In this document: piece by piece, positions 47,760 to 59,496 of the stretch | Layout: each line of letters opens with the position of its first letter | How positions within the stretch are numbered: the first letter of the stretch is position 1 | Origin: Populus alba | Lineage: Eukaryota > Streptophyta > Magnoliopsida > Malpighiales > Salicaceae | Assembly (NCBI RefSeq): GCF_005239225.2 | Contig: NC_133289.1 | Location: forward strand, 11,764,889 to 11,828,888 | Length of the DNA stretch: 64,000 nt | Reading direction: 5' to 3' | Program-made: the position numbers and the translations under genes | The notes under the pieces: model-generated | Seen by the model: the letters and a program-made list of their open reading frames with translations, nothing else | Databases searched by the model: none | Told to the model about the DNA's origin: nothing

Positions 47760-48428
47760 AAGTTTAAATTTTATTTAAGGTTTAATTGAATTTATGGAAG
47801 GTTTAATTGCAAGAAAATAGATTTTTCTAAAGTTAATTTGGGCTTTAAATTGGAAGAAATTAAAGTTCAGGGTCAAATTATAATTTTTTAAAAGTTAATT
47901 TGGTCAAATCAGGCGGCTTAATTGCAATAAAATTAAAGCTTGATGACCAATTTGAGACTTTCATTAAGAAATCTGAAACCAAAGACCAAACTAGAAAAGA
48001 CACGTAAATAGAGGGTCTGAAATTGACTGAATCAGGGGCTAAATTGAAGAATTTAAAATTTTATTGATCAATTAATGGTCAAAATGCACAAATTTAAAAC
48101 CAATGACTAAAAGTGAAAAAAGGCGGCCAACATTAAGGCTTACATTTGGAATTTAGCAGGGATACAATTGAATTATTCTTAAAATCAAAAATTATAATTG
48201 AGAACTTTATTGAACACATAAAAAATAGAGGACTGATTTGGAATTTAACATATTTTGGTGCCATTTTCTTTTAAATGAAACGACGCATTTTGTATAAAAC
48301 GGCATCATTTCAATGCATTGTTCATAAAAAAATAAAAAATAAAAAAAAAAAGCACAACACGGTGTCGTTATAAACAACACTATACTTTTTCTTCTTCCCC
48401 TGGACACACGAGGCAGGGGAAGAATAAG

Positions 48429-48474
<46 letters not shown>

Positions 48475-48725
48475 ACTTGGCCAAACCCTAACACAACTCG
48501 CACTCCTTACCAGCCACCATGATGAAGATTAGATAGGGAGCCATGCCCTCCAGACAGTTTGGGGTGACTGCACAAAGGCTTGCCTTAACCACCTTGCCAT
48601 GTCTCCATGATTGGACAGAGGTAGGATAACTCTTGCTCCCCCGTCCTATAAATACCTCGCTCAACAAACAGTAAAACGGATAGAAAAGGAGAGAAAAAAA
48701 CAAGGGTGAGATTATAGAAAAGAGA

Positions 48726-48767
<42 letters not shown>

Positions 48768-49240
48768 ATAAAAAGGACTGGAGGAAGGAAACAGTGAAGA
48801 TTGTTTTGAAAAAAGGGACGAGGAAACAAAAAAAAATAGGAGAGAAAGATTACAGAGGGAGGATGAACTGAGTTTTTCTAGAGAGAAAGGAAAAAAAAAA
48901 GGGGCAAAAAAGGGGGAAAACATAACACAAAGAAACATAGATGAAGAGGAAACATGACTAGAAAAATAAAAGAAGAAGCAAAAGGAAGAAGAAGAAAGAA
49001 ATAACAAGGGAAAACAGAGAGGAGGAAAAGAGGAAACATAAGAGAAAGGAGGAAGAACATCACAACCACCGCCTGCTTTTCTACGTTGTCGGCCATCACT
49101 AGAACAAAAATGAAGGGGTTTACGTTGTGTTGTCTTGATTATTTTCTTCGAGAAGGGGGTTTTGTTGGATCCTTGGGTGAGAAAAGGCCAATCGAGCACA
49201 AAATAAAAAACCAAGTATACATTTAGGTTTAAATGGGTTA
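47760..49240 (+). mobile_element. Probable LTR (solo or fragment) with its own promoter
   Basis: Bases 47770-48250 repeat ttaattgcaa, accaaattg and ggctaaattgaag words, then give aaacgacgcattttg and aaacggcatcattt. This pattern is typical of the U3 part of tree LTR retrotransposons. CT (48433-48472) and GA (48729-48764) tracts follow, and between them cctataaatacctcgctc (48647-48664), a good TATA box. A long purine-rich leader runs to about 49080. Pyrimidine-rich frames on the minus strand are low-complexity artefacts. No LTR partner, primer-binding site or target duplication was found, so both ends are guesses. Confidence 0.4.
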
Positions 49241-49869
49241 ATGTCTTGTCTAGTTATTAAAATAAGTATATGGTCTTTGGGTTTTCAATCAACCCAATGG
49301 ACCGAACCAATTTTGATTATCATCCCTAATTTTCTCTAATTAAAAATATTAATACATGAAATAAATAAATAAATAAAATCTATATCATAAATCTTAGCTA
49401 AACCTTTATATTAGATACTAGACTAGTTCCACTATATATGAGCACCGGGACCACCAACCACCAGGCCCTACTATCTTTATATTTATTATATTAGATGGCC
49501 AAGATTAGTTCCACTATATTAGAAACTCTTCTTGGCTGCTGCAGTACTGAGGTCATGATGATGGCACTTGTAACTCTGAATTTGACTTAGCTTTTACAAA
49601 TTAGAAACAAGTCAAAAGTTATACCCGTTTCTTTTTCCTCAGCTAGGCTGATATATCCCACGCATAAACGGGCCGGTTCTCGATTTGTTTTGACAATCTA
49701 GTAAGATTATCACAGAAGCCTTATACTATTTTCAACATAGGTTTTAGGTATAGTTGTTATGTGATTAAAAAAAAAGTAAGCATAAGCCTGGATTTGAACG
49801 AGTAACATGCATGAATCCATGTTACTGGCTACCCAAAGGAAAAAAATAAAATGAATATCTCCTGATACA

Positions 49870-50310
49870 AGTGTAGTCTTGCTTTGAGGAAGGGACAAAT
49901 GCAGGAAATTTGGAAGAAGGTTGCGGGAAACAAAGCTTATTGCCTTTTTAACATAGATATAGACTCTTAAAACCAAAGTGTGCACGTCTCCTAATTAAAA
50001 TCAAAGTCCACGCCGAATGAAGATGCAGTGACCATATTGTTTGGTGATGCTCATGGTTTTCAAGTTCCTGGTAAAGATGATCAGTCCGCTGGCTCGTATT
50101 GATCATTCAAAAAAAAAAAAAAAAACAAAAGTTGGTTGCAATTTAAAAAAACAAAGCTCGTGTTGATTCAGATTCAACTTCAATTTTATTTTATTTTTCT
50201 TCTATTATATATGGAAATCTTCAAGAACAACTACTTGTTTATATTTTAACGAGGAGATGTCTCCATTACAACCCAAACTTTAACTGGAGAAACCCGAATG
50301 ATTTTTCTTA
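49870..50310 (-). repeat. Paralogous segment, partner of 38230-38620
   Basis: See the partner entry for the shared words. This copy lies upstream of the larger FMO pseudogene. The 49240-49870 stretch before it has no gene. Confidence 0.5.
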
Positions 50311-50381
50311 AAAATCAAAAGTGAAACAAAAAGGAAAACTATAGTCTATAGTCTTCCCATTTGGATCTTGCGGTACAAAAA

Positions 50382-50658
50382 TATTAGAGAATAATATAAA
50401 TTATATCTTGAAACCTTACCTGATAGCTTGAATTGTTTGATTGAATTGGTTCTTTGATATAGTATCAGAGCTTTAACAACTAAGCAGTCACGAGTCTAAA
50501 TCTCATCATCTCTATTTATTTTTTTAAAAAAATTAAGTATAGACAGTGTGGATCTGTTAAAAGGGTTTTCACTTGAAGGAATGTGTTAAATAATAATATA
50601 AATAATATCTTAGAATCTCACCTAACAACTTAAGTTTTTTAGTTGAATTAGCATAATA
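50382..50658 (+). mobile_element. TRIM (terminal-repeat retrotransposon in miniature)
   Basis: Two direct repeats of about 76 bp (50382-50459 and 50584-50658) share aataatataaat, atatctt, acct-aca-ctta-g and ttgattgaatt/agttgaatt. Directly after the first is tagtatcagagc (50460-50471), a one-base variant of the tggtatcagagc primer site for initiator tRNA-Met. Before the second lies ttcacttgaagga, a short purine tract. The element is about 280 bp and has no coding capacity. The flanking target duplication was not recognisable. Confidence 0.72.
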
Positions 50659-50659
50659 C

Positions 50660-53600
50660 GTATAACCTCTTTAACTATGGAAAAAAACATGACTATGAAA
50701 CCTTGATTTTGTTAATTGTTATGTCAAGGGATATAACAAATAGGTTTTAAGGTGTGAAAATCAGTATCTTTAGGGTATTAATTGTCTTTACTACATTTCT
50801 TGCCAGGTTAAAACAATATATATTCAGGATATAACAAAACCTTAAACTAATAAACAACAACTTCTATAAATTTATTAAGAAGTTTTGTTTTATTTCTGAT
50901 AAATATAAATAAAGAGTTTATAAATAAAAAATAGGGAAAGAAGAAGATTGTTCCTAATTTATTTTTGTCAACATCAAATTAATATTTATAAATAAAATGA
51001 TACCCTTTCTAACCAATATGGATATAAAATTTAGAGGCGCACCTCTTTAGACCAATATATCTATAGAGTTCATACAAATTATTTGAACAATTTGACAGGA
51101 AGTGTCATGTATAATTATTAGATTAATTAGTTCTGGAAATTTAATTAATTAACTTTAATTAATAAATTCTAAAAATAAAAAAAAAAATTCATTTATATTA
51201 AATAATATCAAGTTTAACTACTTAATATACAAGCTATATTTGAAAAATCATCAAGACCAAAAGTTATGAACTTGTTGAATTTGAACTGTTCTCATGTTTT
51301 CTTTCACACGAGTCAGAACATCACGTGGAGAATGAGTTGAAATTGTCCTGGTCTAAGAATGCCTGAAACTGCCATGGAAATTTCAAATTAAGCTGGATAA
51401 TTCGCAAGCTCTGTGCAATTTTGACTCTATAATTAAAAATAATAATAAAGCTTGAGAGTAAGAATTTTGATTGCATAATGTTTCAAAAAATATACTTTTT
51501 ATTACAACAAAATGTAGTAATGTATTAATTAAAATGCATTTTGGTAAACGTTAAAAAAGAAATCAAGCTGCCACTGCAAACGAGCTTTCGACGAAAATGT
51601 TGTTTGATTTATGAAAGGTTAAGTTAGCCTCTATATTCCAACCAATACCAATAATTAAATAATTAAAGTGTTGTAATAACGTGCTAACATGTATAAAAGT
51701 ACCATGTCCTATATAGTTCAATAATTAAATTAAGGGATCCTTTCTAAAAATAATATTAATTAAAGTGATCCATGTAAACCTCTCATTTTAATATGGGTTG
51801 GGCAAATTTTAAATAATAAAAAAATATATTATTTTAAAATATTTTTTAAATAAAAATATTTTAAAAAAACAATTATTATTTCAATTTCAAGGGAAGCAAT
51901 TCTAGAATAATTATTTATATCCACCATGCACGGTCAAATACAGTTTTGGGAGAAGAAGAAAAAAAAAAAGGCAACGATTTGTATCAATTTAAAGAAGAAA
52001 ATATATAATTGCATAATAATCTAACAGGTTACCAAATTATCCAACTATTTTGTTCGCTGCAAGTCCAGATTCTTTGAACAGAATGTGGAGGATAAAATAC
52101 ATTTCAAATATTTCCAAGTCATACTGACTTTTCCAAAAAAAAAAATAAAGTTCTTTAATTATTGCTTTCTCACCCGATTCATGTTCTTTGATGGCTTTCA
52201 AGGTTCTAGATTGGAATTGCTTTTAGATCATTTATCAACCTAGACCATTAATTTCAAGCAAAAAAGTTATGATAATGACCTTTGGAATTTAAGCCAATGG
52301 TCGAGAATTATATGAAAAAGGAAATTTAAAATAAAAATTCCTTCTAATTAAAAGATATATTATTGGGTGTGAACTATGAAAGGTTGAAAATTGAATAAGA
52401 AGTTTGAACAAGCCATCCAGAGTTCGTATGAGTGTGTATAACTTCAAACCCAGCTGGCCCATTAAACCACCATCAACGGTGCTTGCCGCCAGAGGGCGGG
52501 CGACCTTTCTTTGTGCCCAATCTCAGCACTGGCATCTAAGTATCATAATCACACCCATGGAAATATGCATAGAGACGCATGCACACATGGGAGATTGAAT
52601 AATAACTTTTGTATATCTTGATCAAATATATATATATATAAAATATATATATATATAAGAAGCTCAGTTAAAAATAAACCTAGATTAATTTTATAAAAAC
52701 TTTAAAGAAAGGGTTTTTTTGGAATCCTAAATTATCTCTATCTTTTAGACCGAAATTGAGCCAATCAATTTCTTGACTTGTTTTGGACAGTTTTATTTTT
52801 TATTTTTTTTTAATGATCAATTTAATTTTATAATTTTTTTTCCCTCCTATGATCTTAATTTTAATAGTGAAAAAACAACACAGGAAAAGAGTAGAGATAT
52901 TTAGATCAATAACCTAAATATTATGTGTATGTAATAAAGTTTATGTGTAAGATAATAGATTTTCTAAATAGTTATTCTATAAACCTCGGGGTTCTCATTT
53001 AATTAGAAATGAAAATGAAGGATTTAAATTGATATTTCATGAATTAACAGAAAAGACATTTTAATTATTGATTATAGAGACTAAGTAAAGAACCGATCAA
53101 CTGGTTTATTTAATAACTCAAATAGTCGATCGGTTTATCCAGAATAAATGAGGGGTAAAATTTATAATAACTAAATATTAGCAAAAATAAAATGCCTCAC
53201 TAGGCAGGGAAGAACAAAAAAAGGGGAAAGGGGATTAGGGTCCTTTCTATGAATGGATGAATGTGCTTGTGTTGTGTAGATGTTGAATTTCAAAATTTGT
53301 TAGTTAAAATGTTAAATTATGATGGAATATTGTTTAATGATATGAAAATGGTTGGGGGTCAATTTAATTAAAAAAATTAAAAAGAGAAAAAAATTATTGT
53401 TAGAATTCGAAAATCATTTTATCATTAGATTAGAGGCACTAGACTTAAATATGCAAGTCTAAAAGAATTTGATAAGGAACTCATGCCTAATTTGTAAGTT
53501 TTAAGTTAGGGTTAATAATGAAATGTGGGGGAAATGAGAAATTTATTTTTGTTTGATGTAATTTGGATAGAAATAAATGAAAATAACTTAGAATATAAAC

Positions 53601-54280
53601 AAATAAAATTAGAAATCCTAGTGTTATCGAAAGGGATTAGTTCTAGCCATAAAGAGTTGAGGAAACTAAAACAATGTATAAATGTTTTTTTTTCTTTTGT
53701 ATACTCAATATAACATGTATTGTGATGTGGAGAATGAATTGAAAAAAAAATAAAAATCTTGTGTTTAAATGGTAATGAAAATGTCATTTATACCTTAAAT
53801 TATGACCATTGAAACTTTGCAAGAATTTTGAGATTTTGGAGTTATGTTGTATAATGGTTTAAGGAAGAAATGTTAGAGAAAATGAATGAGTCTTTTATTA
53901 GAGAGTTTTAATTATTTATTGTACGATGTTAAATGGATAAATTGATTTATTAAGTTTTTGTATTTAATGACATGTTATAGGTAAGTGAAAGATGGAGGTA
54001 TTGAGAATGGAAATTTTCATTATCAGCTAAATATTATGTGAAAATTAAGTTACAAGGTGAACTTACATTGAATTACTAAATGGAGAGTGATGCATATACT
54101 TGTTTATATATAAGAGGTTGCGGAAATAAGATCTCAGGTCGAAGAGGTAAGAACTTCGTGAGTAATAAGTAGAAGACTAACTCTGCTATTATAAACATGT
54201 TAGAACTATTAATGATCATGCATTTTAGTTTTTGTAAAATTAATTGTATTTGATTGTATAAGAGATGAGATGAATATGAA
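50660..54280. other. AT-rich intergenic DNA, one small GC-richer patch
   Basis: No supported gene. A copy of the short AT-rich repeat lies at about 51790-51890. Bases 52395-52600 are GC-richer, with a 64-codon frame (52404-52598) of no recognisable family. An imperfect (AT)n palindrome lies at 52626-52657. The 53090-54120 part has cgatcaactggttt and cgatcggttta words and may be retrotransposon LTR material. Confidence 0.4.
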
Positions 54281-54289
54281 AAGGAATAT

Positions 54290-54660
54290 GAAACTGACTA
54301 GTATTTGGTGAAGTCCTGGAGGCATCAATTTAATTGATGATTGGGGATATAAAATTAACTAGTATTATGTATATTACTAGAGGAATCAGTTATATTGATG
54401 ATTGGGATTGTGAAATTGACTAGTACTTGGTGTAGTATTGAAGACATTAGTTTAATTGATGACCAGGAACATAAAAATTGAATAGTACTCAATGTAGTAC
54501 TAGAGGCATCGGTTTGATTGATGATCGGGAATATGAAATTGACTAGTAATTAGGGTAGTATTAGAGGCATCAATGTGATTGATAATCAAGAAAATTAAAT
54601 TGACTAGTGCTCGACATAGTATTGCATCAATTTAATTGATGACCGAGATATGAATTGACT
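54290..54660 (+). repeat. 61-bp tandem repeat array, six copies
   Basis: A degenerate unit of about 61 bp holds gaaattgactagtactt, then gtagtattagaggcatc, then tttaattgatgat. Unit starts (gactag or aactag) fall near 54296, 54357, 54418, 54480, 54541 and 54602. Copies differ by 10-25 per cent. It resembles the short tandem repeats found within retrotransposon LTRs, but no LTR structure was established. Confidence 0.85.
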
Positions 54661-54713
54661 TTGGAAACAAAAAAAAGAGATTGGTATAAGTACTAAACTT
54701 TCTTATCATGCTA

Positions 54714-55319
54714 TACCATTTGGAATTGTGGTTGGAATTGTGTTTTATTCCAACCACAATTTATAACTGTTTGGTAAACATTTTAAACACAGATTTTGGA
54801 GATGGGTCCCACTAAAAATTAAGTTTACACTGTAGTTTTTGGTGAAACAGAAAATTACTACTTTTCACTTTTGCCCACATGTTGCCAAGAGAAGAAAAAA
54901 CTCAAAGGCCCACCCAATTTGTTGTTTGCTTCCTTTCTTGGCACTATTCACATAAACAATGCCAGGTGAATTAATTCACGTATTATTGATAGTAACTTCA
55001 CTATTCATTGAACCATGTCCGACCCAAAAAAAAATTAATTTTTTTTTATTGTGTTTTACTCAAAAACTAGTTTTTAATATTATTCAATAACACTATATAA
55101 ATTAGAACGAGATGCATGATGACGTAGCATTTGTAAAATTTGATCATATTTTCAATTTTTTTTCTGATTGATATTTTATCTGATTTTGTTAACGCTCAAA
55201 AAACTATGAAAAACTGTAGTCCTTATCGGATGAATTTCATACACGATGAATTTATAGATAAGTTAATGGAACAATTAAAAATATTTGATATAAAATATTA
55301 TTTAAATTAAAAACCATCA

Positions 55320-55350
<31 letters not shown>

Positions 55351-55535
55351 TTTTATAACCTCAATTTGAAAAGTATGTTTAACTAAACACATTAAACTAC
55401 TTTTTATTCAACCTCAATTTCAACCACAGTTTTTATAAATACCAAACCATCCTCAACCAAAAATACTTTTTATAAAATATTTTTTTTCAAACCACAACCA
55501 CAAAAACTATCACAATACAAAACACACATGATCAT
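54714..55535. mobile_element. Putative non-autonomous DNA element rich in accacaa words
   Basis: The left end has tggaattgtggttggaattg and ccaaccacaattt. The right end holds the approximate inverse with many accacaa, accacag and caacctcaattt words, ending aactatcacaatacaaaaca. Subterminal clusters of short inverted words suggest a hAT-like or MITE element. No transposase frame and no definite target duplication were seen. Confidence 0.4.
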
Positions 55536-56208
55536 ATTGTAATTAATGCTAATTGTTATAAAATAAATTGTTTACAAGATCTTCACAAGCTCGTGATGTG
55601 CAATAGATAAATTTTGTAATTTTGTTAATAGATATTAAAGTTGTAATTAATAATTAAGGAAAATATAATCCCATTTTGTAAATTCAAGTATGTTCTTTTG
55701 GAAGGTAAGTAAATTTTAATAATAGGATGCATGTATCAACTAAATTTATTAAACTATAACTTTAGAGATTTTTAAATTAGTCTTTTTCATTTATGATTAC
55801 AAATGCATGAGATTTAAATTATGATTCTTTAACCTAAAAATTATTTTTGAATTATTGTGTGATGAATATGTTGTAATTATTGATGGAAGTATAAAGCTAT
55901 GGTCAAAAGAATAAATGAGGTCTATTCTTGAAAGTGTTGAATTGTGAAATTTGATTCGGAATAATTGGATTAAGTAATGGAAGATTAAATATAAATGTGG
56001 GATTAGTACAAATAACCTAGTATAATTCAAGAATAAAAAAGTAAATTTTACTGAAAGATATGGAAGAGAATTTGTCAAAGTTAAGAAATTAAATGTTACA
56101 CAATAAGTGAATAAATGAATAAAAAATAAATAACAAAAATGTCATTTTTTGTTTAAAATTGATTAACCAATTAGATTTAATAAAAAATAATTCGATCGAT
56201 CGATTGTT

Positions 56209-56209
<1 letters not shown>

Positions 56210-56259
<50 letters not shown>
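56210..56259. repeat. (AT)n microsatellite
   Basis: About 50 bp of alternating AT preceded by cgatcgatcgat. The 55535-56680 stretch around it is AT-rich spacer without a gene. Confidence 0.95.
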
Positions 56260-56263
<4 letters not shown>

Positions 56264-56684
56264 CCCATTATTAAATAGTCAACTAGTTTCATCAACTGAT
56301 TAAGACAATAATGATGTTTATTATTTAATTTAATCAAATAATCAATGAAATTAGTTGGTAAATCTAATTTATCAACTAATTTTAAATAAAAAATAATATT
56401 TTTATCGATCGAATTAGTTGGTATATCCATGTTTTGTGTTTATCCATTTTTATATGGAGTAAATTGTATTGGTAAAAGTTGGGGTCAACCTAGTATTGAT
56501 TTGACTGAAATCAATACCTGGTAAATTGTATTTAAGGGAGGTTGAAACAATCGAGTCATTAGACCAATTCCTAAGGCTTGCTTAATTCTAGCATGCATCT
56601 TCAAACGAATCTTTTGAATATTCAAAGATCATCAAACATTCTAAATGCTGGGCACCTTAAATCCAGTGGCAAATGGGCTCAAGG

Positions 56685-56864
56685 AAACAAATTAGGGCTT
56701 TGAAGGCCCAAATCATCATCTTTTTCAAGCTCAGACAGTTTTTTTCTATCAATCTAATCCTTTTTATAAACTGAAAACAAATTAGGGCTTTGAAGGCCCA
56801 AATCATCATCTTTTTCAAGCTCATACAGTTTTTTTCGATCAATCTAATCCTTTTTATAAACTGA
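56685..56864 (+). repeat. Tandem duplication, two units of 90 bp
   Basis: Units 56685-56774 and 56775-56864 both run from aacaaattagggctttgaag to tttttataaactg and differ at about three positions. Because 90 is divisible by three, the minus strand keeps an open frame through both, producing a repeated peptide. That frame is probably a by-product. The 56865-58300 stretch that follows holds no gene, only an (AC)n run near 57460 and a (TTA)n run at 58043-58081. Confidence 0.9.
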
Positions 56865-58042
56865 AATACATGGGACATTGGCCTTTTGTATTCTTCAAAA
56901 CCCAAACTAAAATCAATCCAAACTATTTTCCAATTCAAATACGATGGGTTATCTAGACAATCGGGCTTACTATAATAAGTCTTTGGACCTCAGCCTCATT
57001 AGTAAATCCATGCATTAATTTGGATCATAGATAAACACTCTTCTCTAATCTCTTTAGTATGCCCAACTAATATAAATCCACCAATATTAATTATAAGCCC
57101 AAATATAATCCTTACGAAAAATCCATGTAATGATCCCTTTTTCATATATGTAATCTCTCAAATTTAAGTTTTAATATTACAAAATAAAAATGTATTTTTC
57201 TACCATAATTACTATTATGGTGTAATATTTCTGAATTGTTTTTGTCTAGATTTGCTCATATAAAATCTACTTACGTTCTATATAAGATTTATAACATGAA
57301 TAATTTTTTTAACAAGGATCCTACTATCATTTAGTAAGATAATAGCAGTTAGCATTATGTAATTTATTACTAGTTTTATTTTAATTATATTTGATGTAAA
57401 CAGAAATTAATAATACATTCATAAATAAATTATTATTTGAGTCCTTTTTGGCTTTTATACACACACACACACACTAACTAAGGATAATTTGATATAATAT
57501 CATTTTTAGATTTTAGTATTATTGGTTTTAATTGAATTGTATTTATACATTTTTAGAGTTTTGATAGTGTTAGGTGTGATTTAAGAAACTTATTTTGTTC
57601 TATTTAGGATTTTATGTTTATATAAATAGGAAAATAATAGGAAATTATTCTATTTCTATTGAATGGATAATTTTGTTCTTGAGAATTTTATTGAAGATGG
57701 TTGTTTTCTTAATAAGAAACGGGACGGAATTTACATTGAAGATATTATTTTATTAAATGTACATTAGTCAATTTTTTTAAAGAGTTTTTGCTTTTAAATA
57801 AATTACAGTAATGAATATATGAACATGTAAATATATTTACTATGTGGATTGGCTTTAACCGTTAGATAAATTAATAATTAATAATTAAAAAACACAACGG
57901 TACCTTAGTTTATATTAAACAAACAACAATGCAGTTTAAGTTAGGTATAATTTACTAGGGGTGATATCATCTCTTATCTAAACTATAAGACTAATTAGAA
58001 TTTTTAGTAACCAAGATACTAGATAATGACTCCAATCTTCTT

Positions 58043-58043
58043 C

Positions 58044-58081
<38 letters not shown>
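58043..58081. repeat. (TTA)n microsatellite
   Basis: About 13 uninterrupted TTA/TAT units. Confidence 0.95.
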
Positions 58082-58083
<2 letters not shown>

Positions 58084-58309
58084 AAAACTAGAATTTTTAT
58101 TTTTTTTCCACCTATTACCACAAAGATTCCAATTTGAAAAAAAAATATTATTGTGACGTTGTACACATACAACAATGCTTAATATCCTATTTAACTTATA
58201 TGAAAATGTTTGTGTGAAATAATAGACGTCAAAGTAAAATATAACTGAAAATAGAGGACCAAAAATGCATTTTGCCCATTTTATTTATCTCCTTTAAGGG
58301 TGAATTTGT

Positions 58310-59165
58310 TTACAAAAAAGTGTTTTTTGAATAACCACTTTTCAAATATTTATCATTAGGAAAGTTAGTCAGTGTAAAATAGTTTTCAATCAACGAAAAA
58401 TAGTTTCTGGTCAACGAAAAACACCATCATGTTAAAGGAAAATTTGATTTGATTTTCAGAAAAATATTTTTCTTTTATTTTGGACAGAAAACACTTTTTT
58501 AAAAGCTTATGAAAAATTAAAAATATCATATTATTTACTGATTATGTCAAATTTGGTTCTCAAACTTTTAATTGCTATATATTTTGTTTGAATCCTTTTT
58601 TTTTTTTCAAATTCATTCCTTAAAATTTTGATTTAATTTGATTTTTATATTAACTTTAGTTTTTATTTTACGATTGTTATTTACTTTTCTCTTATCATTT
58701 TTTTAATTGAAATTTTTTATCTATCAAATTTAGTCATTATTCTTTTAATTGTTACTTATTTTATTTAAAATAATTTATGAAATTATAATTATTTTTATTT
58801 TAAATTCATCATCTTTTTAATTTTTTTTATTGTTAGATTTGATCTCAATTATTTTAATTATTATTTATTTTATTTGAGATAATTTATGAAATTAGATTTT
58901 TTTCAATTTCATTCTCGTTCAAATTTTTAATTTATCAGATTTGTTCTTTATTATTTTAATAAACTTGAAAAATAAAATAAAATATTAATAAGCTATTTTC
59001 CAGTTTATTTTTCATAACATAACAAAACACTGTAAAATATTTTTCAACTTATATTTCATGACACTACCATACATTAAAAAATAATTTATTTTTTTAGAAT
59101 TCACTTTTCCAAAAATACTATTTTCTAAAATAAAAATTACTTTTCTACAAATAAATAGGGTATAA
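58310..59165 (-). mobile_element. AT-rich non-autonomous element, copy B (inverted)
   Basis: Reverse-complement relative of 9440-10250. The order on this strand is: aaaaatatttttcttttatt and ttggacagaaaacac near the left end; tcaaatttggttctcaaact; the long T-rich middle; ttttccagtttatttttcat; and aatatttttcaacttatatt near the right end. Its right end abuts the promoter of the gene at 59497, so it may have contributed flanking sequence there. Confidence 0.55.
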
Positions 59166-59202
59166 ATCAAAAGAGGATACGGGAAGAGCAAGAGACCCAT
59201 TG

Positions 59203-59272
59203 TTGACCGTACACGTGTCATATAATATTCAATAAAAAATTAAAAAATCCAAGCGTCGAATTTGGTATATAT
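59203..59272 (+). promoter_or_regulatory. Promoter of the 59497 gene: W-box, G-box/ABRE, TATA box
   Basis: A W-box core TTGACC (59203-59208), a G-box CACGTG within acacgtgtca (59212-59217) and a TATA box TATATAT (59266-59272) lie in that order before the coding region. Transcription would begin near 59300, leaving a leader of about 200 bases. The motifs suggest response to abscisic acid, light or defence signals. That is inference from motif type only. Confidence 0.5.
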
Positions 59273-59496
59273 TTTGGATCTACGACAGTAAGACTAGCAT
59301 CTTTGCTCTCGATTCTCGGCATCTATTGTCAGATTCGACTCTCTTGGCTATAAATCCAACAGTCCAGATTAACTCACACCTTAACATAAATAATCATTCG
59401 CACTCCTCGTATCATTCACAACCGCAAAAACCACAGAGTAAAAGAGAACATATTTTCTCTTTCTTTTTAGCTTTTGGGTTTTCATTTTCTTCAATC

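Noticed and set aside
48488..49214. Minus-strand frames of 113 and 209 codons
   Set aside because: They are Ser/Leu/Phe low-complexity translations of purine-rich DNA and GA/CT microsatellites, with no domain.
56089..56430. 113-codon minus-strand frame
   Set aside because: Runs through a 50-bp AT microsatellite and has random composition.
59326..59496. N-terminal extension of the 59497 gene
   Set aside because: The extension would need a TTG start. The first ATG is at 59497, and a TATA box at 59266 makes this stretch 5' leader.
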